A DNA stretch of 38,157 nt from Lachnospiraceae bacterium (GTDB lineage: Bacteria > Bacillota > Clostridia > Lachnospirales > Lachnospiraceae). The DNA lies in assembly GCA_014804345.1 (NCBI GenBank), contig JAAUZZ010000012.1:1-38157 (forward strand). The letters are read 5' to 3'. This document shows, piece after piece, positions 1 through 7,232 of this stretch. The notes under the pieces were generated by a model that did no database searches, was not told where the DNA came from, and was given only the letters and a program-made list of their open reading frames with translations. Position numbers and translations under genes: made by a program. The first letter of the stretch is position 1. The number at the start of each line of letters is the position of its first letter.

Positions 1-1244
1 CAATACTCAGCTGATCCCATACTGTATTCCCACTCTACTCCAGTAAGCAAATATGGGATTGACATCGCCGTATATGCATAACAGCTCATTCCGTTTGTAT
101 AATCTGTAAAATCGTTCAACTTTTTTGTAAAATCCGGCTGCTGTTCAAGGATATCATCCATAATCTGCCGGTCAAACCAGTCCAGCACAAACACGATAAC
201 ATTATTTTCCTTGTCAAGCTCAAGCATACTGTTTGTAGTAAGTACAAATTCATTTTCCTCATCCGGAAATTCTGTAGTTATTATCATAAATGCAAGCGAC
301 AGTACTTGCATAAGACAGATAAAAACACATACACCCTGTACTATTTTTTTGCAGATATTCTTATGGCGAACATTATAATTTACGAATACTGCCAAAGCGA
401 TCACGACAGCCCATATAATCCCATTCACAATTTTTTGAACACTATCCCATGTCTGAACCGTTCCGTCCATCAACAGCATTTCTCCATTTAAAAAGTTTCC
501 CTGAATGTAGCCTGCAACGGAAATGCCAAATATCATTGTCCCAAATGCCTTAAGCTGTCTGTCTGACAGTATAAACACGCCGATTAGTGTATAAACCACC
601 GTCAGGGCTGCTCCCTCGGCAAGCATGATCCCGAAAAATGCAAAGTAGGGGATCGAAAACTCGTCCAAATTGATGAGCAGCATCTGGTTTGGTTCAAATA
701 TTAAAACAGTGATTGTCCACAATAAAATAATAGGCAATATAAACAGAAACCTGTCCTTTGTCTCACCTTTCGTATAAAACCTTGTTTCCCCTTTATAAAA
801 AAATACTACGCCTAAAGAAATCAGGAATGCGACAATGCACACAATGAAATAATTGTAAGAACTTATGACGTCCCCTATCAAAAACTCTACTCCAATCACA
901 AAAGAAAATACGGAGCAAAACTGCCCAATCAAAATCTGCCCCTTTTCACCGCCAAATAAAAGCTTTATGAAAACGGGCAGCATAACTGCACCTATGGCAA
1001 GCGGTATCCCATAGTGTATATATGTTGCGGGCTCAATGTCAATAAAGCTTGCAAAAAGCGTTTTTGCTCCCTCGCCTAAAACAATCTTAATAGCCGACAT
1101 CGCTCCATAAAAAATTAATACATAAAAATATATATTTTTTATCGTAAATTTTTTTTTTGCACGATCCATGCACAGCATATGTACAAATGCCGCAAAAATC
1201 CCTGATAGGATGCACATAGATAACACCCCAATGTAATTTTCCAT
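1..1244 (-). CDS. Membrane alkaline-phosphatase/sulfatase-superfamily enzyme, C-terminus cut by window edge
   Basis: Translated by hand; the frame is open to the window edge and gives 414 residues with no stop. ATG at 1244 follows GGAGG with a 6-nt spacer. Residues 1-325 hold about eight hydrophobic segments. Residues 348-414 look like the start of a sulfatase-like hydrolase domain: NNVIVFVLDWFD (347-358) matches the first metal-binding strand, with D355 the likely ligand, and YTAMSIPYLLTG (391-402) matches the nucleophile segment, with T392 the candidate. The later Asp-His metal ligands lie outside the window. The membrane-plus-hydrolase layout is that of LtaS/MdoB-like phosphoglycerol or phosphoethanolamine transferases acting outside the membrane, but the N-terminus differs from the enzyme at 2869-4452. 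Substrate unknown. A run of ten A (coding strand) lies at codons 29-32. Confidence 0.75.
   Translation of the reverse strand, partial: MENYIGVLSMCILSGIFAAFVHMLCMDRAKKKFTIKNIYFYVLIFYGAMSAIKIVLGEGAKTLFASFIDIEPATYIHYGIPLAIGAVMLPVFIKLLFGGEKGQILIGQFCSVFSFVIGVEFLIGDVISSYNYFIVCIVAFLISLGVVFFYKGETRFYTKGETKDRFLFILPIILLWTITVLIFEPNQMLLINLDEFSIPYFAFFGIMLAEGAALTVVYTLIGVFILSDRQLKAFGTMIFGISVAGYIQGNFLNGEMLLMDGTVQTWDSVQKIVNGIIWAVVIALAVFVNYNVRHKNICKKIVQGVCVFICLMQVLSLAFMIITTEFPDEENEFVLTTNSMLELDKENNVIVFVLDWFDRQIMDDILEQQPDFTKKLNDFTDYTNGMSCYAYTAMSIPYLLTGVEWEYSMGSAEY
1149..1158 (-). repeat. A10 homopolymer inside coding sequence
   Basis: Ten consecutive A on the coding strand, in codons 29-32 (Ala-Lys-Lys-Lys) of the membrane sulfatase-like gene. 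It falls in the first cytoplasmic loop. Such runs can slip during replication or transcription, but A/T runs are also common by chance in AT-rich DNA. Confidence 0.8.
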
Positions 1245-1326
1245 ACCAATCCTCCATCTTATCCCAATGTCATCTCAAAAATCATTTGACTTACCGTTAC
1301 AAGATTCACCGTCTTTCTATGATCAT

Positions 1327-2427
1327 CTAATCGGCTTGCAGCTGCAAATCTTCCTCAAGAATATTGTTTGTGTATACTCCGCCCCCGTTCTCATTTAAAA
1401 ACGCCTTCGCAAAGTCTATGTCATCAATTGTATGGAGATACACCGTTCTGCCATACTGTTTCGTTATCTTTTTCATATTGTCATTATATTTAGTATAGTC
1501 GATTGTAACAATTTCAATCCCATTATTGACACAATATCTGCATACGGATTTTAAATTGCCTTCCTTATCCTCATCATGGAACAGTTTATACATCGTAAAA
1601 ATATAAGATTTAAAGTCATACATACTGCTTACAATCTCATGCATCTGTTCACTATATACCTGAACAATCAGCCGATCCAATATCTCCGGGCAGCCAAACG
1701 CCTGTGCATCATCTATCAATACGCGAAACTGCCGCTTGATCTCGTCAGGCTCTGTATACTTAGTGTCCGTAACGATCCATATATCAGGATATTCCACCAT
1801 AAGTTCACACAACATTTCATAGCTTAATGGAGTATATTTATCATCAATTTTTGCGGCCAAAAACTGCTTACACGTAGGCTGATTTTTCTCCGAAATTCCT
1901 TCCTGTTTTGGTTTGTTCCAGTCATGCTTTAAGACTAATTTATTATCTGTGGTCATAAGCATATCAACCTCAAACGTTCTTCTGCCCAAACGGTAATTAT
2001 ATTCAAAGGCTTCCAACGAACAGGTATATGTATCACCGTTTATGGCTCCAAAAGAATGTCCGATTGTCTTTGTTGGTTCCCAGTAACATTTTACAACAGA
2101 TTTCTTAATATTTCCATAATTTATTACAATGCAAGGTACCAGAACAATCATGCAAAGCGCTATTAATCCCTTCTGTTTTGTCTGGCTGTTTCGCATTTTG
2201 GGCATTATACAACCTGCAATAATCCCCATCACAAATGCAAATACAAGTATTATCCATAAGCATACAACATACAAATATCCCACGCTTGAAAATCCGCTTT
2301 TTAAATCATACCAAAACAGTGCCCATGACTCATTCCATCTACAATTTAAAGCAGTAATACCGCTAATGATAATTATAGCTATGACGAGGATCGCTGTTCC
2401 CAGATTCCTTATTTTTCGTACTTTCAT
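1327..2427 (-). CDS. Membrane-anchored glycerophosphodiester phosphodiesterase-like protein
   Basis: 366 residues. Three hydrophobic segments at about 9-28, 50-74 and 87-105 are followed by an outward-facing GDPD-type domain. The family signature is visible in order: GHSFGAIN (123-130, catalytic His124), SLEAFEYNYRLG (137-148), TFEVDM (151-156, metal ligands Glu153 and Asp155) and LKHDW (166-170, His168). GDPD enzymes hydrolyse glycerophosphodiesters to glycerol phosphate and an alcohol. The usual HRG around the first His is HSF here, so the Arg is missing and activity is less certain. It lies between two phosphoglycerol-transferase-like genes, which suggests turnover or trimming of glycerol-phosphate groups on a surface glycan. 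ATG at 2427 is preceded by AGGAG. The domain call is firm; the substrate is inferred. Confidence 0.82.
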   Translation of the reverse strand: MKVRKIRNLGTAILVIAIIIISGITALNCRWNESWALFWYDLKSGFSSVGYLYVVCLWIILVFAFVMGIIAGCIMPKMRNSQTKQKGLIALCMIVLVPCIVINYGNIKKSVVKCYWEPTKTIGHSFGAINGDTYTCSLEAFEYNYRLGRRTFEVDMLMTTDNKLVLKHDWNKPKQEGISEKNQPTCKQFLAAKIDDKYTPLSYEMLCELMVEYPDIWIVTDTKYTEPDEIKRQFRVLIDDAQAFGCPEILDRLIVQVYSEQMHEIVSSMYDFKSYIFTMYKLFHDEDKEGNLKSVCRYCVNNGIEIVTIDYTKYNDNMKKITKQYGRTVYLHTIDDIDFAKAFLNENGGGVYTNNILEEDLQLQAD

Positions 2428-2490
2428 GTCGCTCCTCTTCCCAATATCACGTTATATCATAATTACACATAACCCTTACGCAGTTTTTAT

Positions 2491-2811
2491 CTATCTTTTA
2501 TCCCGATCAACCTCAACGGATACTGATATTGCTTTTGTCAAAGCCTCCCATACATATGGCAGCACAAACGCTAAAAAGCATGCTATAACTAAATATTTTG
2601 TAGAAAAGGCAAATCTTTCAAAATCCAATGTACCCTCTCCCGTAGCGCCAAGCACATAAACGATCACTGCCTGTGTAAAAATCACGTTTACAAGCAACGC
2701 TACACCATATTCCTTAACATAATCAAACCACTTCCACATCTCACCTTTATTCCTTCTGTACCTGACAGAAACTGTTATGAGCGCAGGTATAAATAAAGCT
2801 ATAAACTCCAT
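2491..2811 (-). CDS. Small three-helix membrane protein of unknown function
   Basis: 106 residues with hydrophobic stretches at about 2-16, 36-54 and 70-90, and a charged C-terminus (EVDRDKR). I do not recognise a family. ATG at 2811 has a well-placed GGAG with a 6-nt spacer, which supports translation. It lies 57 bp after the phosphoglycerol transferase and 63 bp before the GDPD-like gene, in the same direction, so it is probably co-transcribed and may assist one of these membrane enzymes. Only the context supports that idea. Confidence 0.65.
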   Translation of the reverse strand: MEFIALFIPALITVSVRYRRNKGEMWKWFDYVKEYGVALLVNVIFTQAVIVYVLGATGEGTLDFERFAFSTKYLVIACFLAFVLPYVWEALTKAISVSVEVDRDKR

Positions 2812-2868
2812 TATTTTCTCCTTTTTATTATATACTTTTCCTTTAAAAAACGCTTTTTGGTTTCCCCA

Positions 2869-4452
2869 TTATTCATTTCTGACAAACTTTTTATTGTAAA
2901 ATCCCGAATACCTATTTATTTCCTTATCAAAATACTCTTGTCCCAGTTCCTCTATAAGCGTTTTCCTGTCAGAAAAAACATTGGTGCCAAGCCCTAGCCT
3001 GTCACCATCGATTTTGGCACCAAGAGCCGCAATGGTGGTTGGAAAAATATCCAGCGTACATACATTTCTGTTTTTGACATTTGAGGTATCGATTCCATTT
3101 GGAAGATTGATAAAACAATTGTATGTCCTTCTCTCAAAATCCCCAATATCATCCCAAAAATTATTCGACATGGAATTGTGATCTCCTAAAAGGATAATTG
3201 TTGTATTCTCATACCAATCCTGTTCCATCGCCCACTTCACAAAATTATATGTCTGTCTGCTTGAACAGGCTATGACATTGGCAAGTGTCTCATCGTATTC
3301 GTTCTCACACAATTCACATAAATACCCATTCGGATAATGTGTATCCACAGTCAGCATCGTAAAGTTAAATGGTTCATCTGAGGCTGCAATATCTCCAAGC
3401 CGCTTCTTTGCTATATCAAAAAGCTTGGCGTCTTCATAGCCCCAAAACACATAATAATCCTGTGGGATATATCCATTCTCTTCCGCATAAAAGTAATCCA
3501 TAACTTCATAGTTCCCATGCTTTCGAAAGTATAAATCCCTTCCTGCAAATTCTCCCCGCGAGCCACAGAGGAAATAATTTCTATATCCTTCACTTTCTAA
3601 AATATCTCCCAAATTCGTAAGACCCGGAAGAAATTCTGTATACTTTCCCGCAGAATTCTCACCGGAAACCTCATCTCCCGGGATTTTATACGGAATTCCC
3701 GATGAAGAACCTAATATCGCGGCTATTGTCCAGTCTGTCAAAGCGCCTGGATATACCCCCCCCAAATACTCTGTATTGGAAATATTGATATTTTCTTCGG
3801 CAAGCTCTGTCAACTCCGGAATATAGTTTACAGGCTTCCCTCCCCCTGCCTCGACCGAGGCGTACGTATTCTCCATTGACTCTAAATAGATAAAAATTAA
3901 GTTTCTCTTTTCTGTTGGAAACACAATGTCAGTATCCAACGGATCTATATAATAGTCCTCAAAAATTGTAGAACTTGACCTGATATCTGCCACAAAATCA
4001 TCGATTCCAAGCGCTTCAACTTTCATGCCGATTTCTAATGCTGATATAGTAATCAGTATCAGCCAAAACGCAGCTCTACCAATCACTAAAAATTTTTTTC
4101 CAAATGCTAATTCTAATTCCTTTTTAAAAAACTTTATATGAAACCGTATAATAACAACAGAAAATATGCGATTTAGTAAATAATAAAATATCAATGCCAG
4201 CAACAGTTTCGTAACCACTTTCGGAATCACCTGCTGAACATAAGAAACAATAATGCCGCTCTCTGTTCCTTCAAGAGGCGTACTCAATTGATATACTACC
4301 GTAGCAAAGCTTATTTCTCCCCACGAATTCTGGAACCAATTTGCCGATTCCACCAGTATATTCACTATAAAACACAATACTGTCAAAATAATAAGCTGTA
4401 TGATAAGCGCTTTTCGATTATACAGCTTGTCCTGACTCTTGATTTTTTTCAT
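2869..4452 (-). CDS. LtaS/MdoB-like phosphoglycerol transferase (membrane, alkaline phosphatase superfamily)
   Basis: 527 residues. The N-terminal part (1-145) holds about four hydrophobic segments, fewer than the five of classical LtaS. The extracellular hydrolase domain starts near 180: LIFIYLESMEN (185-195) carries metal-ligand Glu191, WTIAAILGSSSG (241-252) carries the candidate nucleophile Thr242, VDTHYP (369-374) and LLGDHNSM (421-428, Asp424-His425) carry the remaining ligands. The family moves phosphoglycerol from phosphatidylglycerol to teichoic acids, periplasmic glucans or rhamnose polysaccharides (GacH type). With a GDPD-like gene downstream and a glycan operon upstream, glycerol-phosphate decoration of the glycan is the likely job. 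Eight G lie in codons 230-233, just before the nucleophile. RBS is AAGGA, 10 nt from ATG. Confidence 0.87.
   Translation of the reverse strand: MKKIKSQDKLYNRKALIIQLIILTVLCFIVNILVESANWFQNSWGEISFATVVYQLSTPLEGTESGIIVSYVQQVIPKVVTKLLLALIFYYLLNRIFSVVIIRFHIKFFKKELELAFGKKFLVIGRAAFWLILITISALEIGMKVEALGIDDFVADIRSSSTIFEDYYIDPLDTDIVFPTEKRNLIFIYLESMENTYASVEAGGGKPVNYIPELTELAEENINISNTEYLGGVYPGALTDWTIAAILGSSSGIPYKIPGDEVSGENSAGKYTEFLPGLTNLGDILESEGYRNYFLCGSRGEFAGRDLYFRKHGNYEVMDYFYAEENGYIPQDYYVFWGYEDAKLFDIAKKRLGDIAASDEPFNFTMLTVDTHYPNGYLCELCENEYDETLANVIACSSRQTYNFVKWAMEQDWYENTTIILLGDHNSMSNNFWDDIGDFERRTYNCFINLPNGIDTSNVKNRNVCTLDIFPTTIAALGAKIDGDRLGLGTNVFSDRKTLIEELGQEYFDKEINRYSGFYNKKFVRNE
3756..3763 (-). repeat. G8 homopolymer inside the phosphoglycerol transferase gene
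   Basis: Eight G on the coding strand across codons 230-233 (Leu-Gly-Gly-Val). Losing one G gives a TGA stop eight codons on (after Gly-Gly-Tyr-Ile-Gln-Ala-Leu); gaining one gives a stop about 23 codons later. Both remove the Thr242 nucleophile region and everything after it. Confidence 0.9.
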
Positions 4453-4507
4453 TGATAACCAATCCTTTTCTTTGTATTATGCCACTGATTCTCCCATCTT
4501 TCACACA

Positions 4508-5374
4508 TCATTTTGCAGCAGCGCCACCAAACCCGCTTTTTCGTATTTTTTGAATATAATACATATTTTCCAGCTCCTCTCTTATTGTGTAATATACGCC
4601 CTTATAATCTTTTTTTCTCAAATAAGTACAAATGAGCTTCTTTCTCCTTTTATGCAGTTCTTTCTTTACATTTTTAATCGACGTTTCCATGGTATGATGA
4701 TACCTATGAAAATCCGGCACTTTTATCTCCTCAAGCGTCATAATATCATATTTTGTCATAAGCAGCGAAAATATGCTCTGGTCATGTCTGTTTTCCACAA
4801 ATCCCCCGTAATTATCCTTTCCGCACGTGTTTGGCGCATCGGAAATAATTCTGGCATCTTGAGAATATTTTAGCCATTCATTGACAATCATTTCGAGTTT
4901 TTTTGTTTTCTTTGCCACAAAGAAGCCACTCATGCATTGATATTGATTCCAATATTGTTCAGAATCACAGTCCATATAAACAAAAACATCTCTTTTTGTC
5001 CAATGTTTTTCCAAATATTTATACCGTCTGCTGACAATCATTTCTATGTTGTTCTTTTCCATATAGCGAATGATTTCATGCACGCTTCTTTTGTAATAAA
5101 AGCCTGCTGCATCCATATATATAAGATAATCGCCATACGCTATGCTTTTTACGGCTCTATCGACAAAATAGGACTTCCATACATAATACCCCTTCCGCCT
5201 TCCCTGACCGGATGCCAGCAAGGCTTTATTCTTTTCTTTAAATTCATCATCGATATCCTTATCTATATTGTAACAGATCACTCTGTCAACCTTCCCTTTG
5301 CTTTTCGCTGTTTCAAGCTGAAAAACGGCTGACGGCATATAATCTTTTGTTGCCATTGCCATTGCATATATCAT
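4508..5374 (-). CDS. Putative glycosyltransferase, paralogue of the 17804-18658 protein
   Basis: 288 residues, soluble. Shares with the 17804-18658 protein the blocks GYYVWK (62-67, GYYLWK in the other), DYLIYMDAAG (82-91, DYLIYTDAG in the other) and GKDNY...F...RHDQS. YMDAAG looks like the DXD-type metal/nucleotide-sugar site at the end of a GT-A Rossmann strand. Proteins of this kind occur in capsule and O-antigen loci, usually annotated only as hypothetical or GT-like. Donor and acceptor are unknown. ATG at 5374 has AAGGAG with an 8-nt spacer. It follows the second ABC exporter after an 89-bp gap, the largest gap in the glycan run, so it opens the left-hand decoration group. Positively charged C-terminal third (HKRRKK) may bind membrane. 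Confidence 0.68.
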   Translation of the reverse strand: MIYAMAMATKDYMPSAVFQLETAKSKGKVDRVICYNIDKDIDDEFKEKNKALLASGQGRRKGYYVWKSYFVDRAVKSIAYGDYLIYMDAAGFYYKRSVHEIIRYMEKNNIEMIVSRRYKYLEKHWTKRDVFVYMDCDSEQYWNQYQCMSGFFVAKKTKKLEMIVNEWLKYSQDARIISDAPNTCGKDNYGGFVENRHDQSIFSLLMTKYDIMTLEEIKVPDFHRYHHTMETSIKNVKKELHKRRKKLICTYLRKKDYKGVYYTIREELENMYYIQKIRKSGFGGAAAK

Positions 5375-5463
5375 CTAAATTTCTCCTTAACAATTCCCGT
5401 GTCATTAACATACTGCTACCTTATCGTTATTATCTTATATATCCTGTTTTTTCCATATCAGCA

Positions 5464-7212
5464 TCATTGAAATATTTCTTCTTTTGCTCTCTCCGTAATC
5501 AAACCATTTCCAACTTCATAAATCTTATCACATTTCTTTATGGTACTTAACCTATGCGCAATCACAATCATTGTCCTTGTACCGTGAAGCCCGTCGATCG
5601 CCTGCATAACCTCTTTCTCCGTTTCGTTGTCAAGCGCAGATGTCGCTTCATCCAAGATAAGCACCTTCGGATTTCTATAGAGCGCCCTCGCTATTCCAAT
5701 GCGCTGACGCTGTCCGCCGGAAAGCTTCACGCCTCTGTCCCCAATTACCGTGTCGGTTCCTTCTTTTAGAGAGTGCACAAATATGTCAAGCTGTGCTTCC
5801 TTCATTGCCTTTTCTATTGCCGCATCATCAATTTCGGTTTCCGGCACACCAAAGGCAATATTGGCGCGTATAGTATCATCCATAAGGTAAATAACCTGCG
5901 GTATATAGCCGATATTCTCATGCCATGAGGACATACACTTTTTAATGTCCATACCGTCTATTGTCACATTTCCCTGCTGTGGCTCCAGAATACCGAGTAT
6001 CAGATCCGCCGCCGTTGTCTTTCCTGCGCCTGACGCTCCTATGAACGCCACGGATGTATCTTTCTTTATCTCAAGATCAGCATTCTTCAACACCCATTTA
6101 TCATTTTCCGGATATCGAAATGACAGATTGTTAAACTTTATGGAATCGTGAAATACAACTTCTTTGGTATCCTGCCTGTCAGTTATCTTTTTATCCAGAA
6201 ATTCTTCAATCTCTTTTAGATCACTGTATACCGCATCAATTGACGGCTTATTAAACATCATTCCACTTAAATAACCGGTAATTTTATTAAAAGACGGCAG
6301 CATCCGAAACGCCGCCACTGCAAATACAGAAAGCGTAGTGACAAATGATGAGATATCACTTTTCGTCACTGTTATTTTGATGATCATCGCAAGAAGAAGA
6401 CTACAGATGCATACCGTTTCCATAACAGGTCTTGGCAGATATGTCAAAATAGACTGCTGGCGCTGTACCGTAGCACACTTTGTATAATGTTTGTCATAAT
6501 TCGATATAAAAAATTCTTCTCCGTTTATTACTTTAATCTCCTTAATGCCTGAAAAGGACTGTAGCAACCATTTCGTAACCTGCAAATTCGCCTGACGGCT
6601 TTCCTCTCCTTTCCTTACAAGCACTTTTTTAAAAAAACCCGCAAAGAAAAGCAAAAAGAGAAACAGCAGCGACGCCACTGCAATTGTGGAAACCCAGTCT
6701 TGTACAAATAGAAAAATGACCAACACAACGCTCACACTGAACTCTGCTAAAAACTGCAGCACATTTAGTACCACCGTGAAAAACCCGTTGACATCATTCG
6801 TAATATTTCTCTGAAATTCTGCCACATTTTTTGATACATGAAACAGATAGTCCTGTTTCATGTAACTTTGCATCATTTTGACCGAAAGCTTCTGCTGATT
6901 GTTAAATGTAAACCGATACTGCATATTATACATCATTGTCACATAGATATTTTTCAATATATATATCGCAATTAAAAGCAATGCCCAAAATACAAGTACC
7001 TCATTTGCATCCGTAAACTCCATGGTGTCCATAATCATGATCAGATACCATTTTTCGTTAATAACCTCCGGATTCATGGCAACCTCTATAATCGGCATAA
7101 TTGCGGATACACCCAAAAGTTCAACAAAGGCACCCACAAAGATTACCGCAAGCAGTATCAGTAAACTGAGCTTCTGCTTTCTGTTTAAAACGTAATTTAT
7201 TTTTTTTAACAT
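5464..7212 (-). CDS. ABC half-exporter, PglK/MsbA-like (membrane + ATPase)
   Basis: 582 residues, a fused permease-ATPase that works as a homodimer. Six hydrophobic helices lie in 15-310. The nucleotide-binding domain follows: Walker A GASGAGKTT (392-400), signature LSGGQ (497-501), Walker B VLILDE (516-521) and the D-loop SALD. Length and layout match flippases such as PglK, which turn lipid-linked oligosaccharide across the membrane using ATP. It is a close relative of the 25184-26926 protein, with the same order of motifs (GYIPQ..YL.D..IR.NIAFG). It begins 20 bp after the GT-A/GT-D fusion gene and closes the main glycan run. Since no Wzx is visible, glycan export is the best guess; drug or peptide export cannot be excluded. 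Confidence 0.88.
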   Translation of the reverse strand: MLKKINYVLNRKQKLSLLILLAVIFVGAFVELLGVSAIMPIIEVAMNPEVINEKWYLIMIMDTMEFTDANEVLVFWALLLIAIYILKNIYVTMMYNMQYRFTFNNQQKLSVKMMQSYMKQDYLFHVSKNVAEFQRNITNDVNGFFTVVLNVLQFLAEFSVSVVLVIFLFVQDWVSTIAVASLLFLFLLFFAGFFKKVLVRKGEESRQANLQVTKWLLQSFSGIKEIKVINGEEFFISNYDKHYTKCATVQRQQSILTYLPRPVMETVCICSLLLAMIIKITVTKSDISSFVTTLSVFAVAAFRMLPSFNKITGYLSGMMFNKPSIDAVYSDLKEIEEFLDKKITDRQDTKEVVFHDSIKFNNLSFRYPENDKWVLKNADLEIKKDTSVAFIGASGAGKTTAADLILGILEPQQGNVTIDGMDIKKCMSSWHENIGYIPQVIYLMDDTIRANIAFGVPETEIDDAAIEKAMKEAQLDIFVHSLKEGTDTVIGDRGVKLSGGQRQRIGIARALYRNPKVLILDEATSALDNETEKEVMQAIDGLHGTRTMIVIAHRLSTIKKCDKIYEVGNGLITERAKEEIFQ

Positions 7213-7232
7213 TCCGTATCATGCCTTTCCAG

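Noticed and set aside
2827-2832. TATAAT on the minus strand before the small membrane protein
   Set aside because: It is only about 16 bases from the start codon and has no -35 or TG extension; likely chance in AT-rich DNA.
5375-5463. 89-bp gap before the 4508-5374 gene as a promoter site
   Set aside because: AT-rich with several -10-like strings but no convincing -35 or extended -10, and no hairpin.
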